Shown: positions 13,562 to 20,947 of the stretch, in pieces
Layout of the letters: every line of letters starts with the position of its first letter
Numbering within the stretch: the first letter of the stretch is position 1
Assembly: GCA_937961295.1 (NCBI GenBank)
Contig: CALGOK010000132.1
Coordinates: forward strand, 1-21,751
DNA length: 21,751 bases
Direction: 5' to 3'
DNA from: an uncultured Gemmatimonadota bacterium
GTDB taxonomy: Bacteria > Gemmatimonadota > Gemmatimonadetes > Gemmatimonadales > GWC2-71-9
Program-made: the position numbers and the translations under genes
Notes under the pieces: model-generated
Databases searched by the model: none
The model's input: the letters and a program-made list of their open reading frames with translations, nothing else
What the model was told of the DNA's origin: nothing

Positions 13562-14319
13562 CACTTGTCGAGGAACTCCTTGATCGCGCGCTTGAAGTCG
13601 TCGGTGGTGCGCGACAGCGCGTTCACCCGGGCGCCGAGCAGGATGCCGTCGCCGAACTCGCGGCCGTCGAGGTCGGTGAAGAGCTGCTTGGTGAGCGCGA
13701 AGGCGGTGGCCGGCCGCTTGGCCATGGTGGCGGCCAGCTTGGCGACCTCGCCCTCGAGCGCCTTGTCGTCCACCACCCGGCTCACCAGCCCCATCGCCAG
13801 CGCCTCCTCGGCGTCGATCACCCGGCCGCTGGCGATCAGCTCGAACGCGCGCTTCTCGCCCACGCTGCGCCGCAGCATGGTCATCACCATGGCGGGCACG
13901 AAGCCACGCTGCACCTCGGGGTAGCCGAACTGCGCCCCCCGCCCCGCCACCACGATGTCACACGCCGTGGCCAGCCCGCAGCCGCCCGCGAGCGCGCGTC
14001 CCTGCACCATGGCGATCACCGGCTTGGGGATCCGCCGCATCGCGAGGAACACCTCGCCGAGGCGGAGCGCGTCGCGCTCGTTCTCGTCCACCGGCTGGTC
14101 GGCCGATTCGAGCAGCTCGGCCAGGTCGGCACCGGCGCAGAAGTCGCTCCCGGTGCCGACCACCAGCACCACGCGGATGTCGGGATCGATCTCCGCCTGG
14201 GCCAGCGCGTCGGCCAGCCCGTTGATCATCTCGCGCGACAGCGCGTTGCGCTTCTCGGGACGGTCGAGCGAGATGGCGAGCACGCCGGCGTCGACCTTGG
14301 CGGTGAGCTGCGGGGTCAC
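13561..14319 (-). CDS. Enoyl-CoA hydratase/isomerase (crotonase) family protein, LiuC/methylglutaconyl-CoA hydratase-like
   Basis: 252 aa from GTG 14319, which overlaps the previous stop by 4 nt. Crotonase features: LDRPEKRNALS (18-28), oxyanion-hole segment CAGADL (61-66), second oxyanion segment GRALAGGCGLATACD (107-121), FGYPEVQRGFVPAMV (131-144). Glu135 matches Glu164 of rat enoyl-CoA hydratase, but the position of Glu144 is Gly115. That substitution occurs in several crotonase subgroups, so hydratase activity is plausible but not certain. In context (carboxyltransferase, AtuA pair) the likely substrate is a 3-methylglutaconyl- or isohexenylglutaconyl-type CoA from leucine or acyclic terpene breakdown. 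This is inference; a general enoyl-CoA hydratase/isomerase cannot be excluded. Confidence 0.85.
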   Translation of the reverse strand: MTPQLTAKVDAGVLAISLDRPEKRNALSREMINGLADALAQAEIDPDIRVVLVVGTGSDFCAGADLAELLESADQPVDENERDALRLGEVFLAMRRIPKPVIAMVQGRALAGGCGLATACDIVVAGRGAQFGYPEVQRGFVPAMVMTMLRRSVGEKRAFELIASGRVIDAEEALAMGLVSRVVDDKALEGEVAKLAATMAKRPATAFALTKQLFTDLDGREFGDGILLGARVNALSRTTDDFKRAIKEFLDK

Positions 14320-14672
14320 GACGCGGCCTCCTTGGCCCGCCGCGCCACCTTGCCGGGGACCTCGATCTCCATCCGGAGCAGCGCCGTGGAGAACACCTTC
14401 CCCTGCGCGTCGGTCTTGAGCGACATGGTGCCGCCACCGTCGAGCGCGCCGTGGAGCATGAAGTTGAGCGCATTGAGGTTGGGGAGCTCGTAGCGCTCCA
14501 CCGCGCTCACCATCCCCTTGAAGTGGCGGGCCACCCGCTTGGCGGTGACCTCGCTGCGAAGCACCTCGTAATACTCGGGCTCCAGCGCGATGAGGCCCAC
14601 ATTGGCGGCGTCGCCCTTGTCGCCCGAGCGGGCGTGGGCGAGCCAGCGGAGCTGGATCGTCGTGCGTGCCAT
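14316..14672 (-). CDS. AtuA-like ferredoxin-fold domain protein
   Basis: 118 aa from ATG 14672, which overlaps the stop of the AtuA-family gene by one base. It opens with LRWLAHARSGDKGDAANVGL, characteristic of the small domain that is fused to, or encoded next to, DUF1446/AtuA proteins. LNALNFMLHGALDGGGTMSL is the second conserved block. The biochemical role of this domain is not established; its constant pairing with AtuA suggests that the two form a complex. The end overlaps the hydratase start by 4 nt. Confidence 0.85.
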   Translation of the reverse strand: MARTTIQLRWLAHARSGDKGDAANVGLIALEPEYYEVLRSEVTAKRVARHFKGMVSAVERYELPNLNALNFMLHGALDGGGTMSLKTDAQGKVFSTALLRMEIEVPGKVARRAKEAAS

Positions 14673-16045
14673 CAGAGCATCTCCACCGTCACGTGCGGTT
14701 CCACCAGCTCGCGCGCCACCAGCGCGGGCCAGTAGGCCACGATCTCCTCCACCTGCGGCCGTCCCCCTGCGAAGCCCGTCACGCTCGGCGGTCCGGTGAG
14801 CACCAGCGGCGCGATCTCGCGGGTGAACCGCTCCACCGGATCGCGGTCGCGGCTCCGCACCCCGACCCGCAGCATCACCTCGGCGATGTCGGGATCGGGG
14901 TCGCCGGCGAGCCGGCCGTGCGTGGCGTCGACGCCGACGAACTCGGTGAGCACCTGCTCGAACTCCAGGCCGAGCGACTTGAGCCGCTTGCGGAGGACCT
15001 TGTCGGCCGCCTTCGCCTTGTCGAGCGCCTCGGGCCAGCCGTACACCAGCGTGCCGACGGCCTTCCACCCCCACGCGTACGCGATCGACACCTTGAGGCT
15101 GTCGGTGCGCGGCGCGCCGCGGATCCCCGACACCCGCACCTTGTCGCGGCCGGTCTGGTGGAGCTGGATGGTGGTGAAGTCGGCGATGCCGTCAGGGGTG
15201 ATGTAGTTGGTCGGGTCGCCCATTTCGTACACCAGCTGCTCGGTGACCGAGGCGATGTTGACCACTCCGCCGGTTCCCGAATGCTTGGTGACCGTGAACG
15301 AGCCGTCGGCCTCCGCGGCGACGATTGGGAAGCCGACGTCTTCGAGCTTGCGCACCTTGCGCCAGTCGCGCAGCAGGTTGCCGCCGGAGCTCTGGGCGCC
15401 GCACTCCAGGATATGCCCGGCCACGGTGCCGGCGGCGATCCGGTCCCAGTCGTCGTGCGACCAGCCGAACTCATGCACCAGCGGGCCGAGGGTGAGGCCG
15501 GTGTCGGTCACGCGACCGGTGATCACGATGTTGGCGCCGCGATCGAGCGCCTCAACCACCGGCTGCATGCCGAGGTAGGCGTTGGCAGCGCGAACCGACG
15601 CGCGCACGTCGCTGAGCGGGCGGCCGGTGTCCATGTTGGCGAGCGGCTCGCCGCCCGCCGCCAGTGCGTCGAGGCGTTCGAGCATGTCGTCGCCGGTGAC
15701 CAGCGCGATCCGCACCTTCGCACCCAGTCCCGCCTCGTCCGCCGCCTTGCGCACCGCCTCGGCGCAGGCGCGCGGGTTGACGCCGCCGGCGTTCGACACC
15801 ACCCGTACGCCTCCCTCGGCGATCTCGGGGAGGATCTTCTGCACCTGGGTCACGAAGTCGCGCGCATACCCCATCGCGGGATCGCGCGAGCGCTGCTTCT
15901 GCAGGATCGACATGGTGACTTCGGCGAGATAGTCCATCACCAGGTAGTCGATCGGGCCGCCGCGCACCTGGCGCACCGGGGCCTCGAGCCAGTCGCCCCA
16001 GAAGCCCTGTCCGCTGGCGATCCTCACGGTCTTCCGTTCCGTCAC
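14672..16045 (-). CDS. Acyclic terpene utilization AtuA-family protein (DUF1446)
   Basis: 457 aa, the usual size for the family. Start GTG 16045 (MTERKTVRIASGQGFWGD) overlaps the subtilase stop by 4 nt; the frame is open further upstream only because of base composition. Recognisable family blocks are GQGFWGDWLEAPV, VSNAGGVNPRACAEAV, VITGRVTDTGLTLGPL, GHILECGAQSSGGN and TKHSGTGGVVN. In Pseudomonas atuA lies in the gene cluster for citronellol/geraniol breakdown, but its reaction is unknown, and relatives occur next to acyl-CoA carboxylases in many bacteria. Here it is followed by its small partner domain and a hydratase and lies in the same operon as a carboxyltransferase, which fits a role in branched acyl-CoA metabolism. 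The product is soluble and cytosolic. Confidence 0.88.
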   Translation of the reverse strand: MTERKTVRIASGQGFWGDWLEAPVRQVRGGPIDYLVMDYLAEVTMSILQKQRSRDPAMGYARDFVTQVQKILPEIAEGGVRVVSNAGGVNPRACAEAVRKAADEAGLGAKVRIALVTGDDMLERLDALAAGGEPLANMDTGRPLSDVRASVRAANAYLGMQPVVEALDRGANIVITGRVTDTGLTLGPLVHEFGWSHDDWDRIAAGTVAGHILECGAQSSGGNLLRDWRKVRKLEDVGFPIVAAEADGSFTVTKHSGTGGVVNIASVTEQLVYEMGDPTNYITPDGIADFTTIQLHQTGRDKVRVSGIRGAPRTDSLKVSIAYAWGWKAVGTLVYGWPEALDKAKAADKVLRKRLKSLGLEFEQVLTEFVGVDATHGRLAGDPDPDIAEVMLRVGVRSRDRDPVERFTREIAPLVLTGPPSVTGFAGGRPQVEEIVAYWPALVARELVEPHVTVEML

Positions 16046-18858
16046 GGCACGTCCTTGCTGGTGTTGGGCAGCGCCACTTCGCGGGTCCACACCGCGGCGT
16101 CGCCCTCGAGCGCGATCAGGGTGACCAGCGCGCTCCAGTCCCGGGGAACCTGCACCGGCCAGCGCTCGAAGGGAAATCGGACCCGCCGCACCGAATTGGG
16201 TGCCACCTCGGTGCGTGGCGTGCCACCGTGGTCGAGCGCGGTCGGCTCGGCGGCATAGAATCGTGCCGTGGCCGCCACGCTCCATGGCGTCGGGGGGACC
16301 TCGCGCGCCGCCGCGGGTAGCAGGATCAGCCAGAGGCTGTCGCCGGTCACTTCCGCCGGCAGCTCCAGCCGCATCCGTCCGAAGGCATAATTGAGCGGCG
16401 ACTCCTCCAGCAGCCGGCCGTCGCGGTGCCGGAGCGAGACGCCGAAGTCGGTGAACCGCGACCAATCGTCCTGCGCCATCGTCACGTCGAGCACCAGGGT
16501 GCGCGCCCAGGCCGGCACCGGCAGCGCGATCGAGTCGCGCACCGCCCGGTCGCCCGAGAGCCCCGCGGTCCACTCCGCCCCGCTGAACGCCGCGCGAAGT
16601 CGCACGTTCACCGGGACGCCAGCGAGATTCCGCGCGTCGACGGTCAGCGCGCTGGTGTCGCGTCGAGCCGCCAGCCCGACCGGTGCGCGGCGCACCGTCG
16701 CGCGTGCCGCCACCCCGCTGGTGGGAGGGGCCAGGATCGCCACTTCGTAGAAGCCCTGCTGCACGTCGCGCGCGTCGATCTCGAGCAGCGCCGCCGCGTC
16801 GCCGTACCCCGCCGGCGCGAGCGGCACGTCGCGGAACGGCTGGCCACCCGGTTCGTGCAGCGCGACCAGCGCAAGCCCGTCGCGCGCCAGCGTGGCGACC
16901 TCCACGCGCACGCCCTGTCCGCTGTCCGCCCGGAAGGAGTGGCGACCCACCCCGCGGGCGTGCACCTGCACAACGCCCTGGGCGCCGTCGGCCTCGGGAA
17001 GCGGCACCCGCACGGTCACCGGCACGCGCACCAGCGCGCCGAGCGCCTCGTCGTTGGCGTCCTCGACGGTGAACGCCGCGATCCGCACCCCCGGGGTCCC
17101 AAGCTGGCTCGCATCGAGACGGAGGTACACCGCAATTCCCTCCGCGCCCAGTTCGCGGACCGCTGGCCCCTCCACCTCGAGCCACCGCGCCGTGGAGCGG
17201 AGCCGCACCAGCATCGTTCCGCCGGGATCGGCACGGCGGAGCCGGACCTTGGCAGTGATCGGTGCGTCGCCCAGCGGCAGCCAGACCGCGGTGTGTCCCG
17301 GCTCCCCCTCGATCTCGACCTCGAGGCGCGGCAGGGCGCGCTGGTTCGCGAGCCACCTACCCGCGGCACTGATGTCGGGTCGTCCCGCGCCCTGATCGAG
17401 CACCGTTGCCTCGCCGACCGGCTGCGCGGTCGCCCGCAGCGCCTGATACACCAGCGCGCGCGAGGGTCGGATTCCGTCGGCGTGGCGGATGCTGAGCAGG
17501 CGTGCCACGAGTCCCGCCACGTGCGGCGCGGCCATCGAGGTGCCGCTCTTCTCCTCGTTGCCGGCGTCGAACCGCGGCACCACCGACCACGCGGTGCCCG
17601 GCGCCACCAGGTCGGGGCCATGCCGCTCGCCGCCTCGACTGGAGAAGTAGGCCACCGGATCGGGCGACGGATCGCGCGGCGAGAGTCCGCTGAACACCAG
17701 CGGCAGCGTGGCGCCGACCGAGAGCACCTGCGTCGCGCTCGCCGGGAAGCCGAGCGTGCTGAGTCCCGGCCCGTCGTTGCTTGCGGCCACCACCATCGGG
17801 ACCGACGGATTGGCGACTAGGATCGAGTCCACCACGCGGTCGATCAGCGCCGTCCCCTCGCGCTGGTTCCCCACCCCGAACGAGAGGTTGAGGACCAGCG
17901 GCATCCGTCGCTCCGCGGCGAAGTCGATGGCCCATCCGATCGCCCGCGCCATCGAGCCGCTTGTGGTGATCCCGCCGTCGGCGTTGTCGGAGATCTTGAG
18001 GCCGAGCAGCCGGGCACCGGGCGCCACGCCGTCGAAGCCGTCGATGCCGAAGAGGTCGTGCCCCGCGGCGATTCCGGCGACGTGGGTCCCGTGCCCCGAG
18101 TTGTCGAACACCAGGTCCAGGATCGGCGTGCCGGCGGAGTCGGCGATGTTCACCGCGATGCCGAGTGGCCGCACTTCGGTGGTCGACCAGCCGAACGTCT
18201 CGCGCGCGACCCGGAACTCGCGCACCGGTTCGTCATTCGCGAGCGTGCCGTCACCTTCCGCGTCGGCGAACACCAGCCACGCCGACGGACCGCGGGCGAC
18301 GAGCACGATCAGCGTGTCGCCGACCGCACCGTTGCCGTTGAGGTCCGCCGCGGCCGCGCCGCCGAAGCGCACTTCGGGGACCACCCCGCCCCACACGTCG
18401 CCGGCGGCCATGCCGAGCACCCGCGACGCGCCGGCCATGGCACGGCCAGTGATCCACGCGGTGTCGCCGTCGATGCGTACCCGGCTGAGCGCGATCCGCC
18501 CCTCGCCGGAGAAGTCGCGCACGTCGAGGACCTTGGGCCGGCCGTCGCTGGTGAGCTCGAGTCCCGGCACCGACGGGTCGATGCCGCTGTCGAGGATGGC
18601 GATGATGACGCCGCGTCCGTCGTGCTCCGGTTCGAGCTCGGCGAAGCGATCGACACCGGTGGCGTGGAGCGGCATCAACCCGGCGCGCCATGCGGTGAGC
18701 GCGGCCTCCCGACGATCGGCGATCCGCGCGGGCGTGAGTGCCGCCGAGCCGGCGGGGGTGATCGTCGGCGCGACGGGCGGCCGATCGGGGAGTGGCGAGG
18801 TGCGCGGCGCCGGTGTGGCGCAGCCGAGCAGCACCAGCAGCGCCAGCGCGCGAAGCAT
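16042..18858 (-). CDS. Subtilisin-like serine protease lipoprotein (S8, tripeptidyl-peptidase II-like)
   Basis: 938 aa from ATG 18858, which overlaps the carboxyltransferase stop by one base. A short signal with lipobox LLGC (Cys13) marks it as a lipoprotein. The catalytic triad is intact: Asp90 in IAILDSGIDP, His256 in GHGTHVAG, Ser441 in SGTSMAAPH; Asn361 (AASNDGPG) is the oxyanion residue. The 165-residue spacing between Asp and His, and PGLELTSDGRPKVLDVRDFS after the Asp, are the pattern of tripeptidyl-peptidase II-type subtilases. The C-terminal ~430 residues look like β-sandwich domains. It should degrade peptides at the cell surface or in the periplasm. Both neighbours are cytosolic acyl-CoA-type genes and both junctions overlap, so it is co-translated with them, which is odd for a secreted enzyme. 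The protease call is secure; TPP II-type specificity is inferred. Confidence 0.92.
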   Translation of the reverse strand: MLRALALLVLLGCATPAPRTSPLPDRPPVAPTITPAGSAALTPARIADRREAALTAWRAGLMPLHATGVDRFAELEPEHDGRGVIIAILDSGIDPSVPGLELTSDGRPKVLDVRDFSGEGRIALSRVRIDGDTAWITGRAMAGASRVLGMAAGDVWGGVVPEVRFGGAAAADLNGNGAVGDTLIVLVARGPSAWLVFADAEGDGTLANDEPVREFRVARETFGWSTTEVRPLGIAVNIADSAGTPILDLVFDNSGHGTHVAGIAAGHDLFGIDGFDGVAPGARLLGLKISDNADGGITTSGSMARAIGWAIDFAAERRMPLVLNLSFGVGNQREGTALIDRVVDSILVANPSVPMVVAASNDGPGLSTLGFPASATQVLSVGATLPLVFSGLSPRDPSPDPVAYFSSRGGERHGPDLVAPGTAWSVVPRFDAGNEEKSGTSMAAPHVAGLVARLLSIRHADGIRPSRALVYQALRATAQPVGEATVLDQGAGRPDISAAGRWLANQRALPRLEVEIEGEPGHTAVWLPLGDAPITAKVRLRRADPGGTMLVRLRSTARWLEVEGPAVRELGAEGIAVYLRLDASQLGTPGVRIAAFTVEDANDEALGALVRVPVTVRVPLPEADGAQGVVQVHARGVGRHSFRADSGQGVRVEVATLARDGLALVALHEPGGQPFRDVPLAPAGYGDAAALLEIDARDVQQGFYEVAILAPPTSGVAARATVRRAPVGLAARRDTSALTVDARNLAGVPVNVRLRAAFSGAEWTAGLSGDRAVRDSIALPVPAWARTLVLDVTMAQDDWSRFTDFGVSLRHRDGRLLEESPLNYAFGRMRLELPAEVTGDSLWLILLPAAAREVPPTPWSVAATARFYAAEPTALDHGGTPRTEVAPNSVRRVRFPFERWPVQVPRDWSALVTLIALEGDAAVWTREVALPNTSKDVP

Positions 18859-20483
18859 CAGGCGCGGCCGTCGAGGACGAACGGTCCCAGGTGAGGTCCG
18901 GCGTGATTGGCGGTGACGTCGAGCAGGAACGCCAGCACCTCGCGCGTCTCCTCGGGCGCGATGATCGCATCCACGAATCCGCGCGCGGCCGCATAGGAGG
19001 CGCTCAGCTGGTGCTCGTAGTCGGCGCGCATCGCCTCGACTGCCGCGGCCAGGTCGGGCTCGAGGGCGCGCCCCTCGGCCTGGGCGCGCTGGATTGCGGG
19101 ACCGTGCACCGCCATCACGGCGCTCTCGCCCTCCATCACCGCCATGCGCCCGGTGGGCCACGACACGATGAAGTCGGGATCAAAGCCCTGCCCCGCCATG
19201 GCATAGTATCCGGCACCCGACGCGTGGTTCACGGTGAGCACCAGCTTCGGCACGGTCGCGGTGGCCATCGCCTCGACGAAGTGCGCCCCGGCCCGGATGA
19301 TCCCCTCGTGCTCGGCGTCGGGTCCCACCATGAAACCCGACACGTCCTGCACGAAGAGGATCGGAATCCCCTCGCGGTTGGCGGTCTCGATGAAGTACGC
19401 CACCTTCTCGGCGCTCTCGGCGTAGACGATCCCGCCGAACCGCGGCCGTCCGCCCTTGGCGCCCTTGATGATCCCGCGCTGGTTGGCGATCACGGCCACG
19501 GCGTGCCCGGCGATCCGGGCGTGGCCGCAGATCATCTCGCGCGCGCGGTCGGGCTGGAACTCGTCGATCCGGCCGTCGTCGAGGAAGGTCTCGAGCACCT
19601 GGTGCATGTCGTACGACATGCGGTGGTCGTGCGGCAGCAGGTCGTAAAGATCGCCCGGGTCACGGGTCGCCGGTCGCGGGTCGCGGAGGCGTCCCGCAAC
19701 GGCATCCGGGAGGCGACCAACGTACTCGCGCATCCGCTCGATGCACTCGGCATCGGTGGGCGCCATGTAGTGCGCCACGCCGCTGATGGTGGTGTGCGTC
19801 TTCGCGCCACCGAGGGTCTCGGCATCGACGGTCTGGCCGGTGGCGCCCTTGACCAAGTTGGGGCCGCCGAGGCCCATGAACGAGGTCCCCTCGACCATGA
19901 AGATCACGCCGGAGAGGGCCGGGAGGGACGCGCCACCGGCGATGCACGAGCCCATCACGGCGGCGACCTGCGGCACCTTGAGGTAGCGCCGCATCAGCGA
20001 GTTGTAGTAGAAGATCCGCGCGGCACCGTACTGGCCGGGGAACACCCCGCCCTGGTACGGCAGGTTCACGCCGGCAGAATCGACCAGGTAGATGATCGGG
20101 ATGCGCTGCCGCATCGCGATCTCCTGCGCGCGGAGGATCTTGGTGATCGTCTCCGGCCACCACGCCCCGGCCTTCACCGTGGCGTCGTTGGCCACCACCA
20201 CGCACTCGCGGTCGGCCACCATGGCGATCCCGGTGATCACGCCCGCGGCGGGGGCCTCGCCGTCGTAGCGGTCGTGGGCCACCAGCAGTCCCACCTCGAA
20301 CCACGGCGTGCCGGGATCGCGGAGTGCCTCGACCCGCTCGCGCGGGGCGAGCTGCCCCTTGCCGTGCATCTTGGCGATGCGCTTGGCACCACCACCCTCG
20401 CGCAGGCGCGCGGCGAGCTCGCGCCACGCGTCGGTCAGCTCGCGGAGGCGGCCGGTGCGCTCCTCGGAGACGGGCGTGCTCAC
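18858..20483 (-). CDS. Acyl-CoA carboxylase carboxyltransferase (beta) subunit, MCC/GCC-like
   Basis: 541 aa, normal for methylcrotonyl-/geranyl-CoA carboxylase β subunits. Start is GTG 20483, 7 nt after the B12-domain stop. Two crotonase-like halves are visible. The N-terminal half contains GGVFPGQYGAARIFYYNS and the oxyanion region GSCIAGGASLPALS, then MVEGTSFMGLGGPNLVK. The C-terminal half has FVQDVSGFMVGPDAEHEGI, HASGAGYYAMAGQGFDPD and WPTGRMAVMEGESAV. These β subunits move CO2 from biotin to an acyl-CoA; the biotin carboxylase/BCCP subunit is needed and is not in the window. The operon (AtuA pair, hydratase, B12 domain) suggests branched or propionyl-type acyl-CoA. The sequence does not let me choose between methylcrotonyl-, geranyl-, propionyl- or glutaconyl-CoA. 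Confidence 0.93.
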   Translation of the reverse strand: MSTPVSEERTGRLRELTDAWRELAARLREGGGAKRIAKMHGKGQLAPRERVEALRDPGTPWFEVGLLVAHDRYDGEAPAAGVITGIAMVADRECVVVANDATVKAGAWWPETITKILRAQEIAMRQRIPIIYLVDSAGVNLPYQGGVFPGQYGAARIFYYNSLMRRYLKVPQVAAVMGSCIAGGASLPALSGVIFMVEGTSFMGLGGPNLVKGATGQTVDAETLGGAKTHTTISGVAHYMAPTDAECIERMREYVGRLPDAVAGRLRDPRPATRDPGDLYDLLPHDHRMSYDMHQVLETFLDDGRIDEFQPDRAREMICGHARIAGHAVAVIANQRGIIKGAKGGRPRFGGIVYAESAEKVAYFIETANREGIPILFVQDVSGFMVGPDAEHEGIIRAGAHFVEAMATATVPKLVLTVNHASGAGYYAMAGQGFDPDFIVSWPTGRMAVMEGESAVMAVHGPAIQRAQAEGRALEPDLAAAVEAMRADYEHQLSASYAAARGFVDAIIAPEETREVLAFLLDVTANHAGPHLGPFVLDGRA

Positions 20484-20490
20484 GGGCGGC

Positions 20491-20925
20491 TCACGGGCGA
20501 AGGTTGCTGCGCGCCCACTCGTTGATGTAGTCGATCAGGTCGCCGGTGGGCGTCCCCGGACCGAACAACCGGCCGATGCCGTTGCCGGTCAGGGCCGTGG
20601 CATCGTCCTCGGGGATGATCCCGCCGCCGGTGACGAGGATGTCCTGGCGTCCCTGCTCGTCGAGCAGCGCACGGACCCGCGGGAACAGCGTCATGTGCGC
20701 ACCGGAGAGGATCGAGAGCCCGACCACGTCGACGTCCTCCTGGATCGCGGCGGAGGCGATCATCTCCGGGGTCTGGTGCAGCCCGGTGTAGATCACCTCC
20801 ATCCCGGCGTCGCGCAGCGCGGCCGCCACCACCTTGGCGCCGCGATCGTGTCCATCGAGTCCCGGCTTGGCAACCAGCACCCGGACCGGGCGCGGCAGGG
20901 CGGGAGCGTCGGCAGCGGCCATCAT
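20491..20925 (-). CDS. Stand-alone cobalamin (B12)-binding domain protein, methylmalonyl-CoA mutase C-terminal type
   Basis: 144 aa. The frame is open further upstream, but ATG 20925 (MMAAADAPALP) has GGAG about 10 nt before it and gives the size of a single domain. The B12-binding DxHxxG motif is present in KPGLDGHDRGAKVV, with the downstream SxL region (GLSILSGAH) and the GGG segment (VTGGGIIPEDD) of mutase small subunits. Such separate subunits pair with a catalytic TIM-barrel subunit to interconvert acyl-CoA carbon skeletons, e.g. methylmalonyl-CoA and succinyl-CoA. The catalytic subunit is not in the window. It is 22 nt downstream of the eRF1-like gene and 7 nt upstream of the carboxyltransferase, which fits propionyl-CoA-type carboxylation followed by rearrangement. 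Confidence 0.9.
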   Translation of the reverse strand: MMAAADAPALPRPVRVLVAKPGLDGHDRGAKVVAAALRDAGMEVIYTGLHQTPEMIASAAIQEDVDVVGLSILSGAHMTLFPRVRALLDEQGRQDILVTGGGIIPEDDATALTGNGIGRLFGPGTPTGDLIDYINEWARSNLRP

Positions 20926-20947
20926 GCAGTGCGTTCTCCGGTTGCGG

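Noticed and set aside
14666..16258. Plus-strand 530-codon frame opposite the AtuA gene
   Set aside because: Low-complexity His/Arg/Val-rich translation without family features; antisense to a clear AtuA-family gene.
18859..19161. N-terminal extension of the subtilase frame
   Set aside because: The frame is open upstream, but the extension overlaps the carboxyltransferase gene and is Arg/Ala/Gly-rich. The ATG at 18858 gives a clean lipoprotein signal and a TGATG junction.
18792..20525. Plus-strand 577-codon frame opposite the carboxyltransferase gene
   Set aside because: Antisense shadow; the minus-strand frame carries the carboxyltransferase signatures.
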